Shown here: positions 1 to 12,054 of the stretch, piece after piece
Layout: each line of letters begins with the position of its first letter
Position numbering within the stretch: the stretch's first letter is position 1
Assembly: GCA_005784505.1 (NCBI GenBank)
Contig: VCAZ01000125.1
Span: 434,001 to 498,000 of the forward strand
Source: Bagarius yarrelli
Taxonomy: Eukaryota; Chordata; Actinopteri; Siluriformes; Sisoridae
Reading direction: 5' to 3'
DNA length: 64,000 bases
Made by a program: the position numbers and the translations under genes
The notes under the pieces: generated by a model
Seen by the model: only the letters and a program-made list of their open reading frames with translations
Databases searched by the model: none
What the model was told of the DNA's origin: nothing

Positions 1-35
1 ACTACTACTACTATTACTACTATTACTACTACTGT
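1..35. repeat. (ACT/ATT)n trinucleotide microsatellite
   Basis: Imperfect ACT/ATT triplets run from the first base of the window, so the tract is cut by the window edge. It abuts the 3' side of a LINE remnant. Confidence 0.85.
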
Positions 36-39
36 CCTG

Positions 40-935
40 CTTCCCTCATACATTTCCTCCACCACCCTGACTAGTTCTCTGCTATTCCTGACTTCCTCAT
101 ACAATACCCCAGGTCTTCTCTTGGTATCCTGTCATATGCTTTCTCAATGTATACAAAAAACAATGTAGCTCCTTAGGACCATCCCTGTATTTCTCCATAA
201 GCATTATCAGAGCAAAGATTGCATCTGTAGTGCTCTTTCTGGGCATTAATCCATACTGCTGGTTACAAATACCTACTTCCCCCCTTAACCTAGCTTCCAC
301 TTCTCTTTCCTATACCTTCATTGTATGACTCATCAACTTTATGCCTCTGTAGTTGTTGTAACTCTGCACATCACCCTTGTTCTTAAAGATAGCCACCATT
401 ACATTCCTCCTCAATTCATCAGGCATCTTCTCACTCACTAAAATCCCGTAAAAACAATCTAGTAAGAAATTCCACTGCTGGCTCTCCTAGACATTTCCAC
501 ACCTCCACTGGTATTTCATCAGGACCAACTGCCTTGCCTCTTTTCATCCTCTTCAAAACCATTTTAATTTTGCATGTACTAACCTTTTGAACTTTCTGCT
601 CCGCATTGCTTGCCTCTTCTACCTTTTTCTCCCTCATAAACATTTCAAAGTACTCCTTCCATCTTGATCCTTAATAACCTGCTGCACATCCTTCCCATCT
701 CGATTCCCATCTATCCTTCCACCTGGTCTCCTACACACAATATATACTTTTCTTCTCTTCATCATATCCACCAGCTCTCTACCTTTCCCTGTCATTGTCC
801 CAACATTCAGCATCCCTCTTTTCAGTTCTACACCTTTGCCTTTCCTCTTCTCTTTTTTGTCTATTCATGAATCCTCCTCCTCTCCTCCTTTGACCAACAG
901 TAGCCCAGTTTCCGCCGGCACCCTATAGGTCAATG
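40..935 (-). mobile_element. RTE-like LINE remnant with internal deletion
   Basis: Read on the minus strand, the upper end encodes the start of an apurinic-type endonuclease (LNVGTMTGKGRELVDMM, about 805-755). It then jumps without the rest of that domain into reverse transcriptase sequence: MKRGKAVGPDEIPVEVWKCL at about 555-495, then QQYGLMPRKSTTDAIFAL at about 265-210. Several stops and frameshifts make it a dead copy. The central endonuclease region is missing, so this is an internally deleted insertion. The same family recurs at 42.7-43.7 kb and 58.2 kb. The clade name rests on remembered motif similarity; the LINE identity itself is secure. Confidence 0.85.
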
Positions 936-1395
936 GTGCTGATTTTTTTTTATTTTTTTTTTATTTTTTAATGTAATTCTCTTAATAATTACCATACATT
1001 TAATTAAAATAATTGAATACAAATACAAGTAAATAAAATAATTTTGATGTTTTTCCATCAAAGAAAACTGACATTAATACTCTGGATATCAGAACACTCT
1101 TAATACTTTTAAAATGGAGCAAAAAAATAAGATGAGTAATAAAAGAGGCAGATTAGATGTCGTGTCCTGCAACTGTTATTCATTTTTAAAAATGTTTTAT
1201 TATTTTACAATATTTATTATAGAAGTTGAGTGAAAGATCATTAGTGGTGTGTAAAGCAGAGAAAATGGGTCAGGGATTAATGTCTTTTGTTGCAGTAGTA
1301 CAAACCCGAACAAACATTATAACCACAGTGTTGAATGCTTATACAATAAATCAACTGGAATCCAAGGAAAGTTTCATAAACTTGTGCGGAATGAA
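936..1395. other. AT-rich intergenic DNA, nothing recognised
   Basis: The stretch is AT-rich, with a T-rich run near 943-970. No coding, RNA or clear repeat signal was seen. Confidence 0.5.
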
Positions 1396-1397
1396 TT

Positions 1398-1517
1398 TTT
1401 ATTACTACTATTACTGCTGCTACTGCTGCTACTACTACCCACTACTGCTACTACTACTACCACTACTACTGCTACTAATAATAATAATAATAATAATAAT
1501 ATAATAATAATAATAAT
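1398..1517. repeat. Compound trinucleotide microsatellite
   Basis: An ACT/GCT-type block is followed by (AAT)n, interrupted once near 1501. The short open frame through it (poly-Y, poly-L, poly-I) is a product of the repeat, not a gene. Confidence 0.9.
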
Positions 1518-2039
1518 GGTCGGCTGTTTGTAAAATAAATTTGTACTATTTTGTAAAACATTTACATTTATAACCTACAAATGAGATGTGAGTGTCTATT
1601 ATTAAGATAAATCTATTCTGGCTCTTTGGATCTCCAAAGTGTAACATCAACTCAAAACTTTGATGAAATATCAAGTGCTGAATATTTATTTTTAAAAATA
1701 GGTCTTTAGTCTTCATTTGGAGACAGTCAGTGTATGAGTGTATGAGACTGTTCGGAAACTGACAGGAAGTTCATTCCATTATTATATCGGTAAAGGTAAA
1801 AAAAAAAAGTCTTCAAATAAATAGTTTGAAAAAAGACACCATTTGAATCATTACCATGGATTTAAATGTGGAAGGTTCAGCTATCTGTATTTAATTATTT
1901 TACCCAACTACATATTTAAAAAAAAATACATTTGTTTTACTACTGGTACTGGAATCAGTACTCTGGTCGAACCCTAGGCATTTAATGCATTTTGTATGTT
2001 TTTAATCTGAACATGTGTTGTCCATCTGGTTATAAATAT

Positions 2040-2660
2040 TTTGATTGGTCTCAAGCTCCTGGAAGAGGTGGAGGTTTGGCTCTTATATCCAGATTTAATA
2101 TGTCTCTGACTGTTATTGATGCTCTTAGTGTTTTATTATTCAGAATGGCTGGGCAGATCATCGGGAACTATGATCTTGGGTACCACTCCTATGTAGATGA
2201 TACCCAGATTTACATCACCACATGCTCTGGTGTTCAATGCTCATTATCTACACTGAGGAAGTTTCTAGAAGAGATCAGAATCTGGATGCAGTGTAATTTT
2301 CTGAAACTGAACGCTTCTAAATTTGAAATGATGTTAATTGGCACAGTGGAAGCCACTCATAAGGCTGATGGCATCGGTTTGGCTGTTGATTCCTGCATAG
2401 TACATGCTTCCTCACAGGTGCAGAATCCTGGTGTCATTTTGGATTCACGGCTAACTTTTGATGCACACAAAACACATTTCTAAAATCTTTAGAACATTGT
2501 ATGGCTTAGACCTTTTGCTGATTCAGAAAGGCTTATGCATGCTTTTGCTTTCACTGTTACAATGCAAAGATTAATTTTAAAATTCTAATTTAAACATATG
2601 AAGCATTGCACAGGACTGCGCCAGAATATCTTTGCTCTTTACATTCAACTTAAACTATAA
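2040..2660 (+). mobile_element. L2/Rex1-like LINE remnant (EN-RT fusion)
   Basis: A 163-codon open frame (1992-2483) begins with an endonuclease signature (GRGGGLALI, about 2062-2088). It passes directly into reverse transcriptase: GYHSYVDDTQIYI, where YVDD is the catalytic box, then NFLKLNASKFEMMLIGT. Beyond the stop, frame-shifted remnants of the C-terminal part continue to about 2655 (compare AL-RTAPEYL near 2605-2630). Most of the endonuclease and the N-terminal RT are missing, so this is a truncated, inactive copy. The L2/Rex1-type assignment is from motif memory. Confidence 0.8.
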
Positions 2661-2919
2661 ACTATTAAATTCCAAAAAATAATTACAAATAAAATGTTTA
2701 CATTTTACTTAAAATATAACTTAGCAATGCAATGCATGTCAATTGAATAATTCATCTTCTTTTTCTATTTTGCACATGCTTGACAACCCTTCGTCAGGAA
2801 AAACAACTTTCATAAAATGCATCACAATGTGTAGGTTGTTGCATTTTATTTAATTGTTTAGACTGCATTAATGCATTTAATGTGTAAAGTGTTCATAGAA
2901 ACCTGCTATCTTAATTTTG

Positions 2920-3065
2920 CTATCTACTGGTGACCTGTCCAGCGTGTACCTCCCTTTTGCCCAATAATTGTTTGGCCCAATGACAGCTGGGATAGACTCC
3001 AGCAGATCCACGTCACCCTGATTGAGAAAAAAAAACGGGTAGAGATAACGGATTAAATGGATGGA
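2920..3065 (+). mobile_element. LINE 3' tail with GGAT-like end
   Basis: The block contains CTGGTGACCTGTCCAG, then CAATGACAGCTGGGATAG, and ends in a degenerate GGATTAAATGGATGG tail. This is a very common teleost LINE 3' tail. It may belong to the RT remnant just upstream, with about 260 bp of AT-rich DNA between. Confidence 0.65.
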
Positions 3066-3393
3066 AATTAGTTATCTAGTCCATAACGAGGTAATAAGTT
3101 GTGAGATGAACAGATTTTCCAGACTGTAATTATTAATCAATTTTTTGTTTGCTGTTATGAAATACAACATATAAAATATACTTTTTTTAAAATGTTAAAG
3201 TCTACATTTATTGCATTTACTTAGCAACAGTAGTACTGTTTGATAATAATGATGTGATGGTAACTACAGTGGCGAGGGGAAAATCCCCACCCCAACGATG
3301 AAAAACTGCCTCTGCTGAAAACCTAATTTGTCTCCACATAATGTAAGTAATGGGTGCTCTGTGTGGATTCGGTGATGAGTCAGAAAAAGTCTT

Positions 3394-3576
3394 TTTTTCT
3401 GGCAAAGCTTGAGGTCCTAAAGGAGTTAATGGATTTGAAGGGTTGCCTGAGACCAAACAAGTCCCAATTTACACTGCTTTCAAAAGATTTTAAAGGAGGA
3501 ACCCAGAGGAGGGTAGAAATGAAATTCGAAGCTCTTCATGAAATCCTCTATAGGTTTAAAAACAGATTAATGATCG
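3394..3576 (+). other. Possible unassigned exon (weak)
   Basis: An open stretch of about 60 codons ends at a consensus donor (ATC|GTAAGT at 3576/3577) and is preceded by a T-rich run ending in AAAG near 3405. The translation is charged and helix-like (for example KLEVLKELMDLKG) and matches no family I know. No partner exon was found nearby. It could equally be chance. Confidence 0.15.
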
Positions 3577-3864
3577 TAAGTACTTGATTAAACCATTCAA
3601 TAGTATGACCTCTAACATAGTATATCACGACCCGTGTCTTTTATCAACCTGCTAAGTAAACCATTTAACAAAAAAAAAGAGAAAAAAACAGGACTAAAAC
3701 TGACAGCAAGCTAGCTTCTGGTTTATCTGGGAATCAGTCCTGAATTTGGTCCCAACACTATATACAAATAAAATACATATACATTACAAATCTATTTTCC
3801 TCAATTAATCTCTTTTTTTTATCTTTGCCTGTAGAATTGTCACTAATTGTCACTACTACGCTAT

Positions 3865-3990
3865 TAACTCAGCAAACACTTTATTAGGCACATCTGTACA
3901 CCTACTCATTTACACAACACCTGTTTCAAGGTGAACCGTCAAAACAACAACGACACAACATCTCAGTTAAGTGTGCTGTATGCAACAGAG
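3865..3990. mobile_element. DNA-transposon terminal remnant (Tc1-like?)
   Basis: CACTTTATTAGGCACATCTG resembles the common fish Tc1-type end (ACTTTATTAGGTACACCTGTACA). The flanking sequence has decayed and no transposase is visible here. Confidence 0.4.
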
Positions 3991-4135
3991 GTTCAGCCAG
4001 CGGTCCATGGGCATGACATGAGAGTAAAAAAAAACTATTAAAAATATCCAGTGAGCAGCAGGTTCATAAACCAGATACACAGGTTACGGTTAAGGTAGAC
4101 TATATCTAACCAAGTATGTAGATAATATATATATA

Positions 4136-5060
4136 TACAGTGGTGCAAAATTATTAGAACATGAGTACTTTCATTCATTCATCTTCTATAACTTATAACC
4201 GTGACTAGTATTTTCATCAGTTAAAATTGGTTTTAAGTCAGTTATTTCTATCTTCTGCTGTCGTGTGTCAGAACAAATATCAGTTTACATTTCCAAACAT
4301 CTGTTTTGCTATTAATTGTAATAATCTAGTGAGTTTTTTGGTTGTAATATGTGTGTATGTGGTAAGGCACCCATTTAAACTAGAGCTGTGATTTTTGTCT
4401 GTTATACTGACAGTGAAGACGGAATTTCTCAATGTGTCCAGGGGAACCTAAATGAAGGAACTGAGACTGTTTAAAACGAAAAAAAGTATTTAAATATGTT
4501 TCCCAGCTTAGAATTCACTGCAATCAATTATGTTTCTTGCTAGATTTCAGAAATATGTCAAATTTGATTAGAATGTTACATATTAGGTACGATAGCCTAG
4601 GCAACCTGGGTTTGATGGGTTTGAAAAATGCAAAATTATTTTAAAAACAAAAATATATGTATGTGATGATATGTGATTGTATTGTGCATAAAAACATCTC
4701 AACATCGTGGGGTGGATGAACCACAACAGGATTTTAAGAAAGGTTTATACCATGTTCCACTTTTCTTAAAAGAAGGATAAAGTATTGGATATACACCCAC
4801 TAAAACTAGACAGCTAAATACGGGGAAAATAAAATTTAGTCTAACAAACCTTGATATCTGCTAAAACACACACCTGTCAGGGTCAGAATCTGGTCTTTTG
4901 TCAGCCTGGTGGAGGTGGTGTAATGCTGTGGGGATTGATTTAAAGCACATTTTGGGTCCTAAATTCCCAAAATGGCCACACAAAATGTAGCAAAGTTACT
5001 CAAAAAAACTTTGTTTGTTATACTACTGGTAAAAAGAGACACACCCTCATAGGTAATCGT
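4136..5060 (+). mobile_element. Heavily decayed Tc1-like transposon
   Basis: It opens with a Tc1-type end (CAGTGGTGCAAAATTATTAG). Around 4905-4940 a short frame reads GGGGVMLWGLI, matching the Tc1 transposase motif GGGSVMVWG. The rest of the transposase is too degraded to follow. Ends are approximate. Confidence 0.55.
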
Positions 5061-5079
5061 TTACAGATTACGCTTGGAA

Positions 5080-6630
5080 ATGGAATGTTAATTTGATGAC
5101 AGGTTTTTCTAGGAACACCTTTGTTAGAAATGTTTTATTCATGTTGTCATGCAAACGTCCAAAATGTAAGAGAACATTGTTTGTTCTCTTTGAAGATCTT
5201 AATTATTACCTAGACTGCTGCACGTACACATGCTGCAAAATGACATTGATGACAGCCATTCATTCGCTATACACGGTATGGTAATTATTAAAATAATAAA
5301 ACTATTATTAACATATTTTTTTTTAATTTCGTCTGCACATGCAAAGGTCTGTAAATAGACAAGAATGCATTGCTGAGAGAAACACTGGCTGTCTTGCTTG
5401 TATAATGTTATCACTATATGTTATATGGCCAAAGGCCATATTACCATCTTTGGTGTGGAAGAACGTAGGTGTCCTGCACAGCTTCTGACTTTTAACCTTT
5501 GGGATAAACCAGAACAATGACTGCACCCCAGACCTCCTCATCTGACATCAACGTCTGATCTCGTTAATAATATTGTGGCTAAATGAATAAATCCCTAAAG
5601 CCGAAATGTGAATGTTTTCCTAAGAGTAAGAGTAAAATTAAATGTGGAATAATATATTTAACAACCAGGCAGGTCAGGTTTCCCACATCTTTTTGTCTGT
5701 ATAGTAAAAGTATGTACATTTATCTCTCAAAAATCGGACTGCTGAATTTACCACACATCTGTCGATAGGAACAGACTGGATTAAACCAGAATAGAATTTT
5801 TTGAGGACACAGCATCTCCCAGCTTTATTGTGCTCTATAGGATACTGTCCAACAGGGGGCAGAAAAAAGATCAGGCTTCTTCCTGGTCTTTTTCTTTCAG
5901 CAACAACCTCAGAAAAGCCTTGCGTTTTACTTTATAGTCTATATAACAATATAGATTAAGGTAAAACATTTTACAGATGAACTGTATGTTAATAAATAAG
6001 ATCACATGTAATAAAACTAGTAAGGAGATTCTGAGCCTTAGTAAAGTAGCTCATAGATGATTTAACAGCTGCTCTGTATCTAATTCAGGCCTGTACATAA
6101 TCAAATGTTAGTGACAACTTAATAAAATTGACATTTCTGTGCTTTTTTAAAAAAGCGGCTTTTTTTTAAAAAAGGGAACTGTTTGACCGCTTTCTTTCTT
6201 TCTCTCCCTTTTACTCTCTATAAAGTAAACACATCATGCAGCAAACTCTGTTTTTTCTAATCTTTGATCTTAATTAGACAACGGCTCATATTCAGGATAT
6301 AAATAATGGGAACCAAATGTGGAAGTCCAAAATGTGCACAGCACATGAGGGCTGGTAAAAAGCAAAAAGGGAAAGTGTAGCAGGAAAACACCGATGTTAG
6401 CAGGAAAGTCAAAGTAGACAGTCAAACACTTCCAAACCACGTTACACTTTACCCCTAGTCACAATCCGGAGTCGATACAATATCTAATTCATTATCTTCT
6501 CAGGCGTACTGTTGGAGCTGATATATAAAAAGTGCTGCCACCAGAGCGGGTCAGTAAATCAGCATGCTATACATCTTATTCTGAAAAACAACAAACCATA
6601 ACAGGAAACACTCCAAATCATCCAAATTGG
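5080..6630. other. Intergenic DNA, nothing recognised
   Basis: AT-rich sequence with short shadow ORFs only. There is a small near-mirror run of T/A blocks at about 6145-6176. I see no gene or clear transposon. Confidence 0.5.
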
Positions 6631-6631
6631 G

Positions 6632-6659
<28 letters not shown>
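6632..6659. repeat. (AC)n microsatellite
   Basis: Uninterrupted AC dinucleotide run of about 14 units. Confidence 0.9.
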
Positions 6660-6663
<4 letters not shown>

Positions 6664-7240
6664 ACACCTCTCGGTTTCAGCCACAGGAACATCTGCCACT
6701 CTTCATCCACCCATCACCTGTTTCTCAGGACCTTGAGCTCCTATAAATTGCACCTCTTCTGAAATGTTACTGTAGCTAGTTATTGTTTGAGCAGCTTGTC
6801 TGTTTCCTGGAAAAGAAGAAAAGTTTGCTTAAGCTGTTGGGTTTCTCAGACTATTAAAGTACAGGGCTTAGGTTGGCTTCTCTCTGTGCCTGCTACTCCA
6901 CAAAAACCTCACATCAGACTCCAATGTCCTGTAATTTAAGCATTCAACTGCAGGCTATGTTCACCATCTTACGGGATCATTTCAGAGTGTGGATTATACA
7001 GTAACTAAAAACATGACCTGCCTTTCCTGTGACTTTATTATACACAAACTCTTCTGTTGTTGGTTCTGACATCTTTTACTTTAAGTCGATTCAGGATCAG
7101 ACTTTTTCATCGTTTGGATATGTCAAGCACAGCTGTAGCTCATAATTATGACATGTCTGCAGCTGGAGAGACTGCAGACAACATTCAGAATTTTTTTATT
7201 AGTTTACTGCCTTTGATCGCAGTTGCATCTTCAGCCCACG

Positions 7241-7276
<36 letters not shown>
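7241..7276. repeat. (TGA)12 microsatellite
   Basis: A pure triplet run of about 12 units. A short ORF reads it as poly-Met and is not supported as a gene. Confidence 0.9.
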
Positions 7277-7621
7277 CTCCTGCTACAGCCAACTTGTGAA
7301 AATACCAAATACAAATTTTCAAGGTTTTTCACATTATTTGCTGATTTAGAAGGATACAATGTTAAAATGTTCTAACACCGGTATCCTCTAGTTGCTTCTA
7401 ATTTTCTTGTCAATGTTTTTTCATAAGCACAAGCAGCAAAACATGCCAAGTTATTGTGTTATTATAACAAAAGTTATAGCTGTAGCCAGTCAGTAATCCT
7501 AACCCTAATCCTAGGATGATTCTAAGGGCTAAGATTCCAAGAGATCGGTTTTATTAGTAGTAACAGTGTTTAACAGGTATGGGAGCTGGCCCAACCTCAT
7601 ACTCTTTTATAGGATCTAAAA

Positions 7622-7795
7622 CTGCTAGTGGCGCACCTGATTAAGGTGGTTAATTTACAGCATCACTAAGTTGTCATTGCTGGACCCCAGAGAAAGGCCC
7701 TTAACCCTCAACTGCTGAGTTAGTAGGTAGTAGGTTAGTAAGTCACTTTGAATAAGGGCATATGAAAAAAGCCAAAAATGTAAATAAAATATAAA
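7622..7795 (+). mobile_element. tRNA-derived SINE, degraded
   Basis: It carries the body (GGACCCCAGAGAAAGGCCC-like, then CCTTAACCCTCAACTGCT) and the tail module (CACTTTGAATAAGGGCATAT, AAAAATGTAAAT) seen in full in the best copy at 12.6 kb. Confidence 0.6.
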
Positions 7796-7800
7796 TGTTA

Positions 7801-7803
<3 letters not shown>

Positions 7804-7836
<33 letters not shown>
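7804..7836. repeat. (TAGT)n tetranucleotide microsatellite
   Basis: About eight perfect TAGT units directly follow the SINE tail. Confidence 0.9.
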
Positions 7837-8481
7837 GGTGGAGAGTTTTTGAAAAGAAAATAATTTCAGATTTAGGGTAGAAGCCAATACTGAATATAAA
7901 ACACAACCATGATTATTTTGAGCCATTTACTGTAAAAAATGATTGTTGGTTGTTATGAAATAGTCCAGTCATCAGATCATTTTAAACAGTTTGGAGTCTG
8001 TCGAAAAAAAAAAAATAGCAAGAGATTACTTCTGACTGAAAGCAGAAGCAGAGACACCGCAGAGTGGATGGAAATTAGAGGTTTCTGAACAGCAAATGTC
8101 CTGCTATGCTAACTGAAGTTAAATTGCAGTGATTGGCAATTTACAGTGCCACTTATCCAGCTTTAAAACACACAACCATACGTTCACAATTTTGCCTGTT
8201 TGTAGGGACACAAAAAAAAAATCATACCAGACTCCAAGACTTTTTCAACAGTTTACACAATGATTTAATCCGATTCAACTTTGTTATGCTTTAGTACACA
8301 GTTAACGCTAGACCCATGCTAGATCCTTTATAATCTAGCGTAGGAAATAAAGTCTGTATAAAGACAAAAAAAACCCCCAAATTATTATTATTGTTATTCT
8401 TGTTACAAATATATCAAATATATTGGTGAAATAGCCTATTTTTCTTTACAGTTCGTCTGAATGACTGAGTAAACTCTATCT

Positions 8482-8605
8482 CTTACATTTTACAGCATTT
8501 TGGCAAACGCCCTCATCCAGAGTGACTTAATGTACATTTATCTTATTTATACTACTGAGCAATTAGGGTTAAGGGCCTTGCTCTTGAACCGCCACCTTAC
8601 TGTGA
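8482..8605 (-). mobile_element. SINE copy, antisense
   Basis: The + strand reads CAGCATTTTGGCAAACGCCC, then CATCCAGAGTGACTTA and GGGTTAAGGGCCTTGCTC. This is the reverse complement of the SINE tail and body. The tRNA-like head is missing. Confidence 0.65.
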
Positions 8606-8682
8606 TGGAAGAATGTTACAGCCTAAGGATTGGCATAGGATTGTCTTCACATTAGCATAAGGAGCATAAGTGCAATATGTTT

Positions 8683-9620
8683 TGGGTGGCAGTCATGGGC
8701 TTAAACCCTGGTCAAAGGATCAGGCTATTGGGACATGGAATGTCACTTTACTGGGGGAAAGGTAGCCTGAACTGGTGATGACGGTTAAAGAGTACTGGCT
8801 AGAGATACTTTGGCTTGCCTTTACATACAGCTGGGGCTCTGGAACCCAACTTGAGCGAGGTTGGACCCTCTTCTACTCTGTAGTTGCCCAGTGTGAGAGA
8901 GAGCAGACTGAGTTGGGCTTACTTATAGCTCCCCAGCTTAGCAGTCATGTGTTGGAGTTGTCCCTAGTAAACGATAGGGTTGTCTCCCTGTGCCTTCTTG
9001 TCAGGGATAGGTGTCTCACTTTTGTTTTGGCTTATGGATTGAACGGCAGTGTGAAATACCCAAACTTCTGGGACACCTGTGAGGTGTGATGTAAGGGGTT
9101 CCGACTCAGGGGTTAATAGTTATGCTGGGGGACTTCTACGTCCACATGAGCAGTGACAGTGATACCTAAAGGGATGTGATTGGGAAGCGTGGACCATGTT
9201 TTGAACGCTTGAGTGAAGAGAAGGGCTGGGCTGTCAACCGATCACTACCTTGTGGTGACTTGGATCTGCTTACGGGGGAGGATGGCGGATAGAATCTGTG
9301 CAAGGGGTCTTCAACTCGCAACTCTGGAAGAGCACCTGAAGTGTTGATGCAGCTATTCAGAACTGTGACCGTAGGTCTCTGTTGCCTGTCGTAGCAGCCA
9401 TCCAGAAACCCAGTGGTGGACATCGGACGTAGGGGTCCTATCGAGTCTGAATGGCTAATGGGAGTCCGGAGGCAGCTGATATGTACTGGCAGGCCAAGCG
9501 AGCAGCAGCCTGGCTGGTTGCGGAAGCAAAAACTCTAAAAAAAAAAAGATGAGGCCATGGAGAAAGACTATTGGTTGGCTTCGAGGAAATTCTGTCAGAC
9601 CTTCCAGCGCCTCATTTACT
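8683..9620 (+). mobile_element. LINE endonuclease-region remnant
   Basis: Frame-shifted pieces of an APE-type endonuclease and linker of a fish non-LTR element can be read. TGTWNV lies near 8730, a GLWNP-like segment near 8835, DMYWQAKRAAAWLVAEAKT at about 9478-9534, and a degraded HGERLLVGFEE near 9558. Many stops interrupt it. The 104-codon frame at 8775-9089 is a chance opening within it. Confidence 0.65.
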
Positions 9621-9919
9621 ACACATTCACTAAAACACTCATTTCCGTTCCAAATTAAGAGTCCCCTTACTAAGCAAGCCAGAGGCAACGTTGGCAAGAA
9701 AGCAAAACTTTGAGAGAAAAAACCTTTGGAGAAACCAGGCTCAGTTGGTGGGCCAGTTCCACTCTGTCCAAATAAACCAGCACATTGTTCCATGCATCGG
9801 CAAAGAGTAGATTGTGCAGGTTCTGCTTTCCATGGTCTTGTCCGGATAGCCTTCACTGGAATAAGAAAGAAACAGACTAACATTAGTGTAGATGCCATTC
9901 CACTGTAACAAGTACACTG

Positions 9920-11210
9920 AGTGTTATTAGTGGTGTTTCTGGTTCTGGTTGACCTGATTATTGTAACCTAACAATCCTTTCATAATGAAAATCTGCAAGT
10001 GTGTTATGTGTAAGCTAGGTTAAAACTGAGACAGAGGGTGTCTGCCTCCCGAACAGTGTTAGGAAGATTATTATGCCTAACAAAAATAACAAAAAAGAAG
10101 TTAATCTGCAATATTTTGCAGATTATGACTGCAGCATATCGCGAGGACTCGCCATTTTATTATACGTAACATGATAGAAAGTAATTATTAAAGCTACATT
10201 TTACAACTGATAGTAACACTGGAATGTCCTCAAATGTAGCAATGTAAAGGTACATTTTCATGATAAACTTGGGTGCGAGTAAAAGTAAATGTAACACATT
10301 GCTCCCAACCTTCATCGATCATGTTTACTTTTCTAACATTTTTTTTTTACACTATTTTGAAATTACTTTTTTGAATAAAAAAAAAAACTACTGTTGGAGG
10401 GGAAAAAAAACCATCCAGAGTGGTTTTCAGATTAGCAGTTTGTGTGTTAGGTTTAGGGTTACAGTAGGGTTTGGATTAAGGTAAGAGTTTTGGTTCAGAG
10501 GTATAGTAGTGTTAGTGTTAGTGTCAGGGATAGGGTCAGGGATAGGCTTCAGGACACTTTCCTAATTTTCTGCTCTGTTACATAACGATGAGGAATTTTC
10601 CACTTTTATCTTAAGACTTTTATCATTTTAATAAACGCAACAATGTTTTAACACCTCCCACATCTTCGCGACATAAAACTGAAACAGATTAAGTGATCAT
10701 AAAAAGTAACGAGTATTTTACACCCTACCTGCTGACACACCTGTTCTTATCCTAAATACTGAACAAACTTTCTTCTTTACTCATCTGCATATATAACTCT
10801 GTTACTGTGTGCAGTGTGTGTTCCTGTTTAAACTCATACATTGTCACTCACTGTCACTGCACTATCAGATAATATGTGGCTTTTGCTATCATCTAATCTG
10901 TGTGTTTGTATCTTGTCCTTCTGTAGCTCAGTGTTAATTGTGTCGAGGATAGAAGAAGAGTTTAAAGGGGATGACCTCTCACATTAAAACAAGTTGCCAA
11001 GTATTATATTTAAAGCTTTTGTTGGTATTTATGTGGATATGACATAAAATTGTTTTTTTTTTTTTATTGTTTTAAAACAAGTTAAAAATAAAAGATGAAA
11101 AGAAAATTGCACTTTGAGAGATTTCAATGTGATACAGTGCCATTAGATTTAAAGAAAAGATGATTAGAACTGAAGCCAATTGATGAAAGCTGTGAAAAAT
11201 GGATCAAACA
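9920..11210. other. Intergenic DNA, nothing recognised
   Basis: AT-rich, with poly-A and poly-T runs and a degenerate GTTAGTGTTAGGG-like stretch at about 10440-10550. No coding signal. Confidence 0.5.
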
Positions 11211-11214
11211 GTTA

Positions 11215-11345
11215 CGGCTTTGGGTTGTTTATTAAAAGAACGGGTTTAAGTCCCACCACTGTTGGGCCCCTGAGCATGGCCCTAAACCCTTTCTGCTGCA
11301 GGGACACTGCACCATAAACTCAATCCTTTATAGCTGGAATTTTAG
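11215..11345 (+). mobile_element. SINE fragment
   Basis: It contains GGGTTTAAGTCCCACCACT (box-B-like head) and TTGGGCCCCTGAGCATGGCC (body). The tail is truncated. Confidence 0.55.
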
Positions 11346-11564
11346 ATGAGATGCTTTTATCTGTGTTGTTATGCGTGAAAATAATAATAATGTTTAAAGA
11401 GGATAACAGAAGAAGTGCTAGTAGATGGCGGCAAATTGTTTCAACATTCCTTCTTTAGATAAAAAAAGGAAATTATAGCATTCTTTTTTTTTTTAGACAT
11501 TTAACAGCCATCAACAATAAGTCTATAAAATCCACTGATGACTTTAAAATCAGTGCTCATTTAT

Positions 11565-11730
11565 TTTATTCCTGACAGACGTCCTCATCCAGAGCAATGT
11601 ACATTTATCTCATTATTTAACGGGGTTGCCCAGGGGTCCCGTAGGGGCGGCAAACTGGTGGTGCTGGGAATCAAACCCCATCTTTCAGTTATTAGTTCCA
11701 CATATGAAAATCTAGGATGTGCTCCAACAC
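11565..11730 (-). mobile_element. SINE copy, antisense
   Basis: The + strand runs from GACAGACGTCCTCATCCAGA (tail module) through GGGTTGCCCAGGGGTCCC to GCTGGGAATCAAACCCCATC (box B in reverse). This is an almost full-length but diverged copy. Confidence 0.7.
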
Positions 11731-11813
11731 ACTGAACAGCATGTGATCAAAAGGCAGGAAAGTAAACAGATAACAGCAGCGCATTGTATAGAGAGAGGGA
11801 GGTGTTTTAGTGG

Positions 11814-11814
<1 letters not shown>

Positions 11815-11845
<31 letters not shown>
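11815..11845. repeat. (CT)n microsatellite
   Basis: Uninterrupted CT run of about 15 units. Confidence 0.9.
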
Positions 11846-11847
<2 letters not shown>

Positions 11848-12011
11848 GCATTCTGCTGTGTGGCGCTTTTATTGTCTTCAATTATCTTTCAGTAATATTC
11901 CAGAAAGAGCATTTTAACTGCCCTGTTTGCATTTATTCTCGTCTTTTCACTGGCTGCAATTCACATGTCCACTATTATGACTGACTGACACACACACCTC
12001 TTGTCCCCCCT

Positions 12012-12018
<7 letters not shown>

Positions 12019-12050
<32 letters not shown>
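12019..12050. repeat. (CA)16 microsatellite
   Basis: Pure CA run after a short CT-rich lead. Confidence 0.9.

Positions 12051-12054
<4 letters not shown>

Noticed and set aside
9455..9898. 147-codon minus-strand frame
   Set aside because: It overlaps the LINE remnant, whose sense is on +; an antisense chance opening.
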